Assembly: GCA_012932865.1 (NCBI GenBank)
Contig: SAXG01000004.1
Location: 558,001 to 622,000, forward strand
DNA length: 64,000 nucleotides
Direction of reading: 5' to 3'
Source of the DNA: Amylostereum areolatum
Taxonomy: Eukaryota; Basidiomycota; Agaricomycetes; Russulales; Stereaceae
Made by a program: the position numbers and the translations under genes
Shown here: positions 23,465 through 34,859 of the stretch, piece after piece
How positions within the stretch are numbered: the stretch's first letter is position 1
Layout: every line of letters begins with the position of its first letter
The notes under the pieces: generated by a model
Told to the model about the DNA's origin: nothing
What the model saw: only the letters and a program-made list of their open reading frames with translations
Databases searched by the model: none

Positions 23465-23921
23465 CTATGCTGACGGTCGACCCGCGCGTCTATCATTCTT
23501 GCGTTGTTCGAATCTAAATTCGAGCGTAATGAGTACAAGCTCTTGGGGAGGAGGAGAGTAGGAGAGGAGGTGAGGTGAGGTGAGGTGATATGACGCACCC
23601 AGGCTTTCTTACAATCCCTATAAGCCTGGAAAAAGTCCAAGCACTGGTCGCGGTTGTAGTCATTACGATTCAAGCAGTCCATTGACGCCTTGGACGCTTC
23701 TGCACAAGGACTGGCTAGCAGTCGTACAATCATCGTACACTATAAGATTCTCTTGGGACTCACTCCGCGAACTTGGTGACCACAGAGCGTTCCTTCACGT
23801 AGAATGAACGGATGCACGGAGCAGGGAATGACAAACGTACTCTGAAGGTTTCTTTGTAGTCCCTGGGCTCTACGTTGCCCCAAGGAGACGGGGGAGGGTC
23901 CTCGCGCTTCGGGTCAGACAT
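23465..23921 (-). CDS. COX23: mitochondrial twin-CX9C protein Cox23
   Basis: Small intermembrane-space protein needed for cytochrome c oxidase assembly, likely imported by Mia40/Erv1. Start MSDPKREDPPPSPWGNVEP at 23921, then ERSVVTKFADPCAEASKA. Twin CX9C motifs are visible: C-AEASKASMD-C and C-LDFFQAYRD-C. After the last intron (GTGCGT donor, TTTAG acceptor near 23515) the expected tail IEQRKNDRRAGRPSA ends at TAG 23465-23467. To reach this tail from CKKAW one extra base (23507-23513) must be ignored; without that the protein ends after a few residues at 23493. A single-base sequencing error is the simplest reading. Introns near 23875 and 23755 are standard. Confidence 0.85.
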
Positions 23922-24018
23922 AGAACGTAGAGAAATGTGGGGGTAGGGCGTATGCATCCAACACAAATGCAAGTTGAAACGATCAATGCCAACAATGCCG
24001 ACATGACGTGAGGTCCAT

Positions 24019-24032
24019 AACCCTAACCCTAA
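24019..24032. repeat. telomere-like motif AACCCTAACCCTAA
   Basis: Two and a third units of the TTAGGG complement lie about 100 bp upstream of the COX23 start. It is too short to be a telomere relic with confidence; it may act as a telobox-like promoter element. Confidence 0.6.
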
Positions 24033-24169
24033 GGCCCGCCTCCAAGTCTCTGCTCTTGAAACTTACTTATCCTCTGGGTTACGGTACTCCTACGCACTTG
24101 CAGGAAGGGTATATCAATTACAACAAGACTGGGCAGTAAGGCTACAAGTGCCGCTATTGTACGGGTATC

Positions 24170-25467
24170 TTAGTTGGAGCGGCATCCCATATGTACTCCA
24201 TCATACAACCCATTGTGGTTGTCATTATCTGCCTCAAAAATGTTGGGTACGTCGCCGACGATACAAAGCTTCGAGGTATTGTCCTGGCCTAGAAGAGGGA
24301 GATCTATGAGCGCCACACTGCATCATTTCCCAAAAGGAGCCTACCTGGGCATGCATCCCATTCGCCCGTTTCCTGAATATGGACCTCGCCGGATGGGTGG
24401 TGGAAACCAAGTAGGCGACCTGGGACGATGGGTATAGGGTCTTTCTTGTTGTTTACATGCGTCACTGTCTGGTGCGCGTCTACATAGTCTGCGAAGGCTT
24501 GGTTTCCGACCTATTACCGGAAACGTTAGCCCCTGTTCATTTGAACCAGTAGATCATTCCCCACCCGGGGCAAGCCGTATCCGATCATCTTAACGGTGGC
24601 GTTAGGCAGTTTTAGGCGAAGGTATATAGAGTCAATTAGCGCGATCGCGGCTCCTACAGGTAGAATTGGACATAAGAAACGCTCCGGCAAGCAAAGAAAG
24701 GTACTTACCCAGGGAATGCCCGACCACGGTAACCGAAGTTGTGCTGTACAGAGACAATGCCTTTTGTACTGCTGCCAGAACAGGCGCAGAAATTCTGTAG
24801 GATGAAGTCAGGCCTATAGGAGGTGTCGTCGATTAAAAGGGCGATGAAACCTTGCGTGTGACTCCCCAAAGCCCATGTGTGTTTGGATGTTACTCCCAAG
24901 TCCCGGGAAAAGCGTCTTGCTCAATGGTGTGAGGAAGAAGTCCGCATCTGTCAGGATTGACAAGCTACAGTTGCACGTTAGAGTGTCTTTGTTTTTCCGG
25001 AGAGGCGGCACTCACATCGAGCTCGTATTTGTGCCCTCATGTGCCACAATGACAGTGTTTTCCTTGGGGTCAAATCCGACATACCCTTGTCATCGTGCAA
25101 CGCTTCAGCTACGAAGACGCAGAAAGAAACCGAGCGAAAGCTCACAAAATTGAACGTCGTCCCCGTTTCCACCAGCTGCGACAGGCACGAATCCTGGGTT
25201 CGCGTCGCAGTTTGCTGCACAAACAATGGTTGGTTAGTAAGGCGACGCCTTCACGAAGGTACACGGTCGCCTACCTCCGCAAGACCAGGTCAAGGTCGCC
25301 GATGGATTGCAGTAGGCGGCGCTGGCATAATATGTGAATGGCTTGAAAGCAGCAACTTGAGTCGACGAGAGCGTTGTGATGTCTTGTCGTTTGGTGACCG
25401 CCGCGGCATGCACGAAGTTGAGACCTGCCAGGACGAGGGCCACCACTGCAGATGCACGGCGGAGCAT
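24170..25467 (-). CDS. secreted class 3 lipase A
   Basis: Alpha/beta-hydrolase of the fungal lipase class 3 (Rhizomucor-type). Start MLRRASAVVALVLAGLNFVH at 25467 is a signal peptide, then AAVTKRQD, where KR suggests kexin-type propeptide cleavage. The family segment FKPFTYYASAAYCNPSATL is followed by a Cys-containing WSCG. The nucleophile elbow GHSLG is split by an intron near 24700 (VTVVGHSL, then AAIALIDSIYLRL). The Asp is in VNNKKDPIPIVPGRLLG and the His in HHPSGEVHI. After the last intron it ends VGDVPNIFEADNDNHNG and LYDGVHMGCRSN, TAA 24170-24172. It is a tandem paralogue of the gene at 26052-27283. Likely acts on triglycerides or related esters outside the cell. Confidence 0.88.
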
Positions 25468-26051
25468 TGTGAACAGCAGGGAACGGGGGGGCGAGGGCGG
25501 GGGGATCGGACATACGGCTCATGCAATTTATAGTCTCCTCCGTAAGCCCCCTTGCCAGGATGCATGAGATGGCAGATTGGTCCCACCAGGGGGATCCCGA
25601 TCAGCTGTCTTGCATGTTACCGGAACCGACGATGTCTTACCATGAGGAGAGGTACCAATCATACCGGGAACCTCCCGTTCGTAGCCCCAGCAAAGCCCCA
25701 GCACGCGATCACGGGTAGCAGTCAGAATCTGAAGCCGACGGCGCGATAGGACGCGATATGGTACGATGACCCAACAATGACCGTCCAATGTGGATCCAGG
25801 GTGTGTGCCTAATCAACAAACCCCGGCAGAGCGCTTAGTGACAGTCCTATACCCTAATCGGAGGAGAGGTCGATCGGACGCGCGCGCCAGGTGAATCGTG
25901 AAGTCCCTAAAACCCCCTATCATTCAGATAACACGTGTATAGGTATAGATTGGTACAAACAGCAGTAATAATGATAGAATGCGGCCTCCCAACCAGGTTT
26001 TCCTTCCCTCTCTCGATGTACGACATTCAGTTTCAGCATCCGCATCCAGCT
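25468..26051. promoter_or_regulatory. region upstream of lipase A
   Basis: About 580 bp between the two lipase genes: promoter of lipase A and 3' end of lipase B. No repeats or further gene recognised. Confidence 0.4.
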
Positions 26052-27283
26052 CTAGCATCCGATGGTCAAACCATCGTACGGCCCGTCGTGGTCATCCGAG
26101 TCTGACTCGAAGATGTTCGGGACGTCGTAAATAGTACAGTCCGTCGCGGTGCTGTCCTGGCCAGGGCAGGAGTTCCAGTCACTGTTGTCCACCGCGATGT
26201 GGACTTCACCCGACGGATGAGCGAAACCAAGTCCGCGACCCGGGATAATAGGCACGGGGTCCTTCTTGTTGCTGATATGCGTCACATGCTGGTGAGCGTC
26301 GACATAATTTGCGAATGCTTCGTTTCCGACCTGCGTCGGGCAGAACGTTTGGAAAATATACGTTTGAAAGAAAGACAGAGACGAACCCGAGGCAGACCGT
26401 ACCCAATAGTGGTAACCTTGACGCCAGAGCCAAGTTGGAGAGACAGGAAAACAGAGTCAATCAGTCCGAGAGCGGCACCTTCAATGTCAAATTCGTAGAT
26501 AAGCATGTGGTGAAGACGGACAAGATTGTATACATACCGAGGGAATGTCCGACGACGGTCACGGACTTGGAACTGTTCTTAGACAGCGTGGACCTCACAG
26601 CGACAAGGATATCGTTCGCAGACCTTAGGGTGAAATGTTCGATCAGGCGGGAACGAAAGGTGCAGTAGGAGTAAAACGGGCGAACTTTGCCTGTGAATCG
26701 GCAAAGCCGTCATGAACTTCTATTGAGGAGGAAATCCCGGGGAACAACGTGGTGTCCAACTTGCGCCTCTTGATATTGACATCAGTCAAAACTGCCTCGC
26801 TATATATGTGTCAGCCGAGAACTTGGGGAGGGAAAATTGTGTGCGCACATTGACTGAGTGTCTGTACCTTGGCGCCCGACAATGACCGTCTTCAACGAAG
26901 GGTCGAAACCGACATACCCTACAGCAAGAGCTCAATCAAGCATAAGGACTGTGTACGTGGGAGGAACTCACAGAATTGGATGTCATCGCCATTGCCGCCG
27001 GATGCGAAGGGTTGGAAGCCGGAGTTGGCATCGCAGTTAGCTAAGAAATCCAGAACGAGTCAGCTTTCGTGCCGCACAATGACGATAAGGAGGACTCACA
27101 TCCACATGACCAGTTTACGGTTGTAGACGGTTCGCAATAGGCTGCGCTCGCGTACGACGTGTATGGCTTGAACGTCGCGATCTGTGCCGCAGAAAGAGGA
27201 CTGACGGCTTGTCGCTTCGTCACAACCGCGGCATGGACAATTCCAGTGAGGAGGGTGACGACGAGCAACGCGCCGGAGACCAT
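26052..27283 (-). CDS. secreted class 3 lipase B
   Basis: Second copy of the lipase, same strand and same domain order as lipase A. Start MVSGALLVVTLLTGIVHAAV at 27283 gives the signal peptide, followed by VTKRQAVSPLSAAQIATFKP and SYASAAYCEPSTTVNWSCG. The oxyanion/nucleophile region is VTVVGHSLG near 26540, then LIDSVFLSLQLGSGVKVTTI and GYGLPRVGN. The Asp lies in THISNKKDPVPIIPG and the His in FAHPSGEVHI. It ends SDDHDGPYDGLTIGC at TAG 26052-26054. The two lipases keep intron positions near the GHSLG motif, so the pair arose by tandem duplication. Lipase B lacks the intron that splits the C-terminal exon of lipase A near 24290-24350. Confidence 0.88.
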
Positions 27284-27852
27284 GGTGCTGAATGGGACGA
27301 AAGTGAGGGGGACGTGGTGAGCAAGAGGGTGCGGAGCTTTTTATACCGTAATCGGGCCATACGTGCGACCTTTTCTTGGACGGGGAACTGCCGCCATATG
27401 GACTTGGGGGGGCTCTTGATGAGGATACGAGTGACATCGAACATCTGATTGCGTGGACCACGAGGGCCATATGCTTGTTATGGGTCCCCTGAAGTTCAAG
27501 GCGACCAATGAGCGATGCCGGGTGCGAATGTGAGCGCCGTGGCTTGTCCTCATTGTGAAATTAGATGGCGTATATATGCTTAGCTCTAAATCTCGGGTGT
27601 TTTTCCGACGCACGTTCAGCCCTGTTCAGCCCCCCGAGATGACCGAAACGCGGATACGATTACACGCGTGTCCTCCATAGGGACGGTCCGATAGTTGATC
27701 GACGTCCGACAACCGTAGCACGGAAGATCAACGTAGACATGATGTTAATTATAGCCGATATACGTATCTGGACAGCAGTCAGCATCTGGCGTCCTCAACA
27801 AGGAAAGACCTCACGTTACCATCTAGACATTATGTGTTCGCAATGCAAGGCC
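27284..27852. promoter_or_regulatory. region upstream of lipase B
   Basis: About 570 bp between lipase B (start) and the channel gene (end), both on the minus strand. AT-rich patches near 27550-27580 and 27740-27770. No gene seen. Confidence 0.4.
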
Positions 27853-29492
27853 TCAGCTATCCCGACCACGAGCAGATTCCCTCTCTAGCAAGACCCTCAA
27901 CATCTCACTCTGCCTTTCCATTGCCGCACGCAAGTCGCCGATCTGCCGACTAAGCTCCGTTTGGTTTTGCGCCAACTTACGGTTTGTCAGATCTGGAGCG
28001 GCGCTCCCGTTTCCCTCCATTGATCTGCGGGTACCTGGCCTTGAGGACAGAGGTTCTCGTTCAGAGAAGTGACGAAGGAATGTGGGTGAATCGGGCACAA
28101 GATGGGGCGTCTGGGGATTTTGCTGGATGATGCAGGAATCAGACCGCGATAGACTATGTGCATGCAGAACGATGGAACCTACCTCTCCATGTGTCATGTC
28201 ATTCCAGACGATGCTGAATTCTCGTCCCAGCACAAAACTCGGGAGAGCGATCAGGAGCAGGCCAAATACCAGGAGGGGAAGAGTGATCAGGCGCCCGAGG
28301 AAGGAACGAGGCGTAATCTCTCCATACCCGACGGTGGTAATCGCTGCGCGGTTGGAAAGCAGAAGTCAGTATCTCAAGGCATCTTGCATGTGGGCAGCCG
28401 ACGCACTGACAATGACAAACCTAAAGATGAACAAAAAGTGTAAGAAATCGAGGATGAATCAAATGAAGCGAGAGCCACATACCACGCTGCTGCTGGGATC
28501 GACTTGCATATCGCCACAGTTAATAAACCAAGGAAGCATATACGGACGACACTCACTGCGAACTGGCTAGGGTCCCCATCCGAGTTGATAAATGTTTCGA
28601 GCGTTTCATCCCATGACCCGCGCTCAATAAAGTATAGGAGAGTGCTGAACACTACCAGCACCATGATGACAAAAAAGCTCAGAGCGAGAAGAGCATGCTG
28701 CGAGCGACGGAAGGAGAGAAACATGACTTCGATCGTGCTAAAACACTCGGTAAGCGACGTGGGTCCATGAGAAGAAAGGGGACGCGTACAGAAGAAGTGT
28801 GCTGTTATAACGGAATGGACGAAATACTCGTAGCAATCGGAACGTCCGGAGGATGGAGAAGCGGAATAGAGTGGACTGAAAGGCGACAGATCAGAAGAGA
28901 CAAGTGAGAAGTGAAGCAGCAACACACAGTATCCTTTTGAAGGGCGATTTCCACGTAGTACGGCACGATTGCAAGGAGGTCGATGATTCCGAAGAATGCT
29001 GATCAACGTCGAGCGTGAGGACAGTCGATGAGTGCGATGGAAATATGGCTTACATCCCACCCATTGAAATAAGGATTTCCACGAGAAACTCCAGGCCACG
29101 CATCTTGCAACATATTCAACAGTGAAGAGTGCAACCAAACTGGTCTCCAAGCCAAACCAGGTTCCCTCAGGAATGGAATGGAATGCGGGCACGGTCTCGA
29201 GTATGGTGACCAAGGCAGAGAGCACGATAAGACCAGTGGTGAAGACATGCACGATGAAAGCACCATATGAAGATGTTGGATGTTCTAAAAGAGCGAAGAG
29301 ATCGCGTTTCCAAGAGGGCCCTTTGTTTCCCGCTGGCAATGGGACGCCTTCATGGATGGGAGTTGCGGGACGAGGGAAGGCATCTATGATATCGTGGTCT
29401 GGGTGAGAAGCTGAAGATGGGACATCCTCAGACAAAAAGTGCGAAGTTCGTATAGACGCCAAAGGAATAGAGGAGGAGGAGGGAGAAGCCAT
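27853..29492 (-). CDS. voltage-gated potassium channel
   Basis: Six-span Kv-type channel of the plasma or vacuolar membrane. Start MASPSSSSIPLASIRTSHFL at 29492, with a cytoplasmic N-terminus. S1 is YGAFIVHVFTTGLIVLSALV and S2 WFGLETSLVALFTVEYVARC. S3 is FFGIIDLLAIVPYYVEIALQ. S4 is SILRTFRLLRVFRPFRYN, with Arg at regular spacing (near 28815-28865). S5 is LLALSFFVIMVLVVFSTLLY. The selectivity filter is TTVGYGE (28321-28343). S6 is GRLITLPLLVFGLLLIALPS. The C-terminus is a predicted coiled coil (TELSRQIGDLRAAMERQSEM, then LRVLLERESARGRDS) that could drive tetramerisation; it stops at 27853-27855. Exons are joined by about seven short introns. Divergent to the RhoGAP gene at 29920. Confidence 0.9.
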
Positions 29493-29919
29493 TTCGCTGT
29501 CGGAGGTTGCAACGCGCTCAAGCGACAGTCCGGATGTCCGAGTCGCGACCGGGACGCAGAACGACGCAGAACGACCTTGAATTTTGAACGGTGCGCTTCG
29601 TCGTGCTTTGCTCTCTATTGTCGTTCGTCGCTGCAGCCCAAGTTTACCGTCACGTCTTTATCTGCCAGAGTGTGGCGAACGCACTGCAGGCGATTCTGAA
29701 AGGAGGTGCAGAGAGCAAGAGCACGTGTTGAACGGATGCCCCATTTCTAAATTGGTGCAGGATCTTCACCGCTTTCCCTCGCCTCGCGAGTAGCCTGCCG
29801 GCCTCCCTCCCCCGCACCTCTCCCATAACATCTGTCGCTCGTATCATTCATTCCACACTCTCACATCTTACTCTTGCGCACAAAGGACATTCCCGCACAG
29901 TCCCACACCCGCACTTCAG
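29493..29919. promoter_or_regulatory. shared promoter of K+ channel and RhoGAP genes
   Basis: 427 bp between two divergent starts. The right side before 29920 is pyrimidine-rich, as usual for fungal 5' UTRs. No specific site recognised. Confidence 0.5.
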
Positions 29920-32900
29920 ATGGCGGTCTTATCCTTGCCGTTGTCATTCACAAATTCGTTCTGGTCGCAGGATTACAGAAAGGGTCTCGAGGTTCTATAC
30001 AACAAGCTCCAGCAGGTATGTTCCTCTCGCATCCCTGCGCTCGCAGGCTAATTATCGTGTCTAGGGTGTGGCAGAGAATGACGAAATCATCGAATTTATC
30101 CGGGTTGGCAACCTTCCTTCACGTCCACTTTTCCATCGTTAATCGTTTCGCCAGGCTCGAGCCATAGCCGAAGCCAACATTGCTGCGGCACTCTCGCACA
30201 CGGCAGGTTCTGGTCCTCCAGGTATGCCTCCTTGTTTTATGTGAGCATCTGTTCCAGTTGATCATCATCCACAGGATCAGGATTCAGTGTGGATGATGGC
30301 GCGACTCTGCTCATGGCTTTCCGCGGTCTGCAGTCGGAGGCAGCCAAGCAGGGAGAATCGCACAGAAATATTGCCCATGAGTTACACACCCTCGTAGCGG
30401 ATCCGTTCGCCGAATGGGCCAAGGGTCATCGCGTGCGCCACCTTCGAACCTTCACGTGCGCCACCTGTCTTAATAAAACCTAACAGGAAAGATTGAATGC
30501 AAGCCAAGCTGCAGTTGTTGACGGTTATCTGCGCTCATATGAGAATGCCCAGAAGGAGGTACGCGCGCGTGTGCTACCCGCAAGACTGTTTCTGACAATG
30601 CAATATAGGTCATCAAGCTTAAGAACCAGTATCTGTCGAAAGTTCGCAAGGCAGATGAAGCTGCAGACGAGTGAATATTTCGGTATTCACATTCAATCCG
30701 GAAATTCATGTCTTCCTTGTAGTGCCAAGTTCGCCCCTAACACGGAACTTGCTGGCGACAAATACACTACTTCCCCTCGCCTAGGACCTGTGGACAGTCG
30801 GGCACCCCCGCAACGTGGTCTTTCGATCTCCGAGCGAATTTCTCAGCGCTTGAAGGAGGTACAACGCAAGACCGCCACCGCGACTTCTTCTCCGCAAGCA
30901 GTCCCGACTGCAGATCCCGACGAGTTGCACCTCACTGTGGAAACAGAAAATAGCAAAGGCAAAGGCAAGGCCTCTGATGTACCAGAGAGCATGTCCCCTG
31001 TCCCAATGTCCCCTGCTCCCTTGCTTCCACCTAAGCTTGACATCCCCACGTCACCCATGCCGCCCGCCCCACCATCTCCTATGCTTCTTGGAGGACTTTC
31101 GCTTCCTCCTACGGCCATATCCGACCTTCTTACGCGTGCAGCCGCTGAGTTACCCCTGCGACCTGTCCGTTTCCCTATCCTCGGCGAATATCAAGACTGT
31201 TTCACCGGCGAGGAATTTGTCGTTTGGCTCCAGAGCAACGTCGCTGGCCTTGGCGACAGCTTCGACAAAGCTGAGGACGCCGCGAAAGACCTTACCGAAC
31301 GCGATGGATTACTTCGCCGCATCGGCGAGCTAGGAAACCTGTTCGATAGCGCTGACGATGCTTTTTATCAATTCCGCCCCAAGGCCTTCGAATTGGGTAA
31401 GACCACTTCCAAGCAGGACTTTTCCGTCGCCCCCCCTGCGAGGCTCGGATCCGCGGACAACATCCTCAAGCGTTCAAATAATTTCTTGAACGTTGTCAGC
31501 AAAGCATTGACGGCGAACAATCACGGCGAGCCCCCGCACATCCGGGCTCGCGCAGAGGCAGATGCGGCGGACAAGGCCTATCGTATTGCGATACGCAAAT
31601 TAGACCGTCAGCGCCTTGGCCTCGAGGAACGCATGGAAGAGACTCTGAGGATCCTTCAGAAGTTGGAGATGGATCGTCTACGTGCTGTGAAGACGGTTCT
31701 TCTGCAATACCATGGCACCCTGTCAAACCTGCCGAAGTCATTGGAGCCATCTATGGAACGCTCGAACACCCATATCGCAGCATACCTTCCTGAAGCCGAC
31801 CTTACTGCATTGATTGAGCGATACAGGACGGGTCCGTTCCGCCCAACCCCGCAAGTTTACGAAAGTGTGGCTCATGACGAAGCTGATGTGGTATTCGGGA
31901 TCGATTTGCGGAGATGGGCAGATGGGGGGTGGGGTACGTTGCACAATGGGACTGAGAAGAAGGAAATCATACCTCCAGTCTTGAGCGCCCTGCTGGAAGG
32001 TTTGCAACAAGCATATCCCAAGTTGCGCAATGACGATGGTAAGTGTACCGTTTATGAATGTATGAAAGATCTTTCGGCGATCTGACTTGGATTTCAGAGA
32101 AACGAAAATCGTGGATCTATGAAGTTCCTCTACCGGCCGTCCACCATCTTCGCGAAAGCTTGAATGCTGTTGAACCCGAGCAGCCCATTCCACAGGAGAT
32201 GCTAACAAGGTATGACGCCCCTGTCCTAGCAAGCACAGTCAAGCTCTGGATGTTGGAGCTCGACCCACCATTAGCATTGTGGGAGGGTTGGGAAGACATT
32301 CGTCGCATTTACCCCTCTGGTACGTGGTCAAACACTTGTTTAATCTGCCATTCCGACGAAAATTCCTCCTGTTCCAGTTGGTTCGGCTAAGACCACGGAT
32401 GAATCCAGCGATAAGCAGCGCATTGAGGCCCTACGAGACGCTCTCCAGCGTTGGCCCAAAGTCCACCTCTTTGTGCTCGATGCTATAATCTCGCATATTC
32501 GGTCGTAAGTCCATGGTTGGCGTGATGGTATATTGGTACTGATCTAGCATGTTTAGTCTGATTGAAGAGACAGATGTCGCAGAAACAAATGAAGTGTACG
32601 TCACGAAGTTGGCCTTGTCTATTGGGCGCAGTGAGCATCGAGTTATTCGATTGGATTTTTCCTCGCTGACACTCTACGCAGCCATCTTGCGGCCCAAATT
32701 CGAGACTAGTGTTAGCCTTCAGGATCGTCATCCTGCCAGTGCGTATTTCCTGCTGAATCGACGTCACACTGGAGCTCACCCATGTTGTCCTGTAGTGTTC
32801 TTCATCGACCTGATTAACCTCTACACCGAGATCTTGCCACCTACCATAGCCAAGAAGAAAACGGAAGCTGAACGGCGAATGCCTCTTCGCAAGCGCACTG

Positions 32901-33849
32901 CACCGATCGATATGCGCATGAGCAGGAGTAGACTGTCTGTTCGGGGCCGAGGCTCGCGAATGGCTCGCTATGCAAAGGAGCCAGGGTGACATACCGCCCC
33001 CCGTGCCCCCGGTTCCTGTAGCAGCGCCGGTTGCTGTTCCCGCATCTCCAGCACCCGAGCCGGAACCAGAAGCTGAGGCAGTCGATGAATCTGCACAGCA
33101 AGAACCAGTTGCAGCATCGCCTGTCTCCGTCACTGCTCCTGCTCCTTCAAAGCCATCTCCTCCCGTGGATCCATCGATTCCGCCTCGTCCTGCCTTCCGT
33201 TCACCCCCTCCGGAGCTCGATGACCTCCCTCCTCGACCACCTATGTTCAAGGAACCGGATTTGGACGACGTCTCCCCTGTCCCACGCCCTAAATTCGCCG
33301 ACCCTCCGCCAGAACCCGAGGACGGCGCACCGGCAGAGGAGCCAGACCCATCTGTGTTTGTTTCGCCCCCTACACCGGCGCGGCAGGCTAGTTTGACAAC
33401 GCGGTCCACAAGCCCCCGCGTCCAAGTGCGTTCGCCCGTTTCTCCAACGTTGGCCTCTCCGCTCTCTGCTACGGCCTCGCGTAGCCCGTCACCACTGGCA
33501 TCCGAGGACCAACCGCTGAACCCACACCGCAGCCTCGCTCTCGCGCAATAGTTCGAACCAGGCTGACGCGTCTCGCATGCGTGGTCCCCGTGGTTCACGC
33601 CCAGCGCGTACAGGCGGAGGTGGCAGCGTAAGTGCGATCGTGTCGAACTTGAACCGTAACTCTTCGCAGGGTTCCACTCCCGGAAGTCCGCGGTCAACTT
33701 CGCCGCCCTCGGCGGGAGGTGCGGGTGGGTACAAGGGTCGGCGTCCGCTGTCTGGGATCTCGGATGATAAGAGGCGAAGCTTGACGAGTGGACGGGGGCT
33801 GTCGAGGAGAACGATGGATAGCGATGCGGAGGAGAACTTGGTGGGCTGA
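29920..33849 (+). CDS. F-BAR / DEP / RhoGAP domain protein (Rgd2-like)
   Basis: Membrane-curving Rho regulator. Start MAVLSLPLSFTNSFWSQDYR at 29920. The F-BAR region covers KGLEVLYNKLQQGVAENDEI, ARAIAEANIAAALSHTAG, SHRNIAHELHTLVADPFAEW and SYENAQKEVIKLKNQYLSKV (to about 30670). The DEP domain is at about 31170-31390 (FPILGEYQDCFTGEEFVVWL). A second helical part follows, then RhoGAP from about 31880 (VFGIDLRRWADGG, IIPPVLSALLEGLQQAYPKL, LTRYDAPVLASTVKLWMLEL). Where active RhoGAPs have GIYRxSG this one reads WIYEVPL, so the arginine finger looks absent. The tail is Pro/Ser-rich. Two single-base slips seem present, at 32939-32947 and between 33510 and 33550. Unpatched, frames stop at 32989 and 33551; the native C-terminus probably ends DSDAEENLVG at 33849. 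Confidence 0.85.
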
Positions 33850-34201
33850 GCAGCGTATGTGGACTTTTCTTTGTGATCTAGGGCAAAGTTGGTTTGATAT
33901 GGACTTTCGTTATTGGACTATGCCTCGTCAATGTGCTGAATCTACGCGTGTCTTTGCTGTTCTTATCCACTGTCCTCATACTTGGTTGATCCCAAGTAGA
34001 ATATGCCTATGCTCGATGCTTAATATACAGCTGGTGCAGTTAAACATGCATACATGGATAACTAGGAGGGAATTTCGCTCGAAGTAGGCGTACAAAAGCG
34101 ATAGACAAGAGTATACATAATCATACGAAGGTACGACATTATACGCTGGAACAAGTACTGATACAAAGTAGAACAGCCAACAAAGACGAGAAGTGCAGTA
34201 A
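33850..34201. other. convergent intergenic region
   Basis: About 350 AT-richer bases between the RhoGAP and H2A stops; 3' UTRs of both. Nothing further seen. Confidence 0.5.
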
Positions 34202-34859
34202 TCAAACTTCCTGAGACGCAGCATCTTTCTTGCCTTTGCCTGACTTTGAAGGTAAGAGCTCGGGCGCAATGAAGGGTACAACACCACCCTGAGAAATGAC
34301 AACATCGCCAAGCAGTTTGTTCAACCTAGATCGAACTATCAGTAAGGTGCGGCGGACAACGAAAGCAGAAACGTATACGCACTCCTCGTCATTACGAATT
34401 GCGAGTTGGAGATGGCGGGGAATGATACGTTGTTTCTTGTTGTCTCGTGCGGCGTTGCCCGCAAGTTCCAAGATCTCGGCGGCAAGATATTCAAGAACGG
34501 CGGCAAGGTAAACTGGATATGACACAGCACCGTATCGGATCAGTGATTGCTTACGACGGCGGGGAAGATGACTCACCTGGAGCACCGGCACCAACACGCT
34601 GGGCGTAGTTGCCGCGCTTGAGGAGACGATGGATACGACCGACGGGGAACTGAAGACCCGCCTTGGAAGAGCGCGATGCACCTTTACCCTCGGTTGCGCC
34701 GGTCTTTCCAGTCGCAGATTTGCCACTGTGCGTTGAAAAAACGCGTGAGGACACGGTTCAGGAGCGCAACATCCTCAGGCCACTCACGATTTCCCTTTTC
34801 CAGACTGGAATGGAGATCAGAACAACGCTGCGAGATCATCAAGGAGGAAAGCGCACCAT
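34202..34859 (-). CDS. HTA1: histone H2A
   Basis: Canonical nucleosomal H2A. The start codon stands alone in its exon: ATG at 34857-34859 is followed at once by a GTGCGC donor. A 17-nt exon (34788-34804) then gives SGKGKS, and the next exon continues [20 protein letters not shown]. The histone fold follows: [60 protein letters not shown] and [20 protein letters not shown]. The tail ends [12 protein letters not shown], carrying the SQE motif phosphorylated by Mec1/Tel1-type kinases after DNA breaks. Stop TGA 34202-34204. It is not H2A.Z, which has a different docking domain and no SQE end. No H2B partner is visible next to it. Confidence 0.96.

Noticed and set aside
32483..33697. 404-codon minus-strand frame
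   Set aside because: Antisense shadow of the Pro/Ser/Glu-rich RhoGAP tail; the Gly/Ser repeats mirror that composition.
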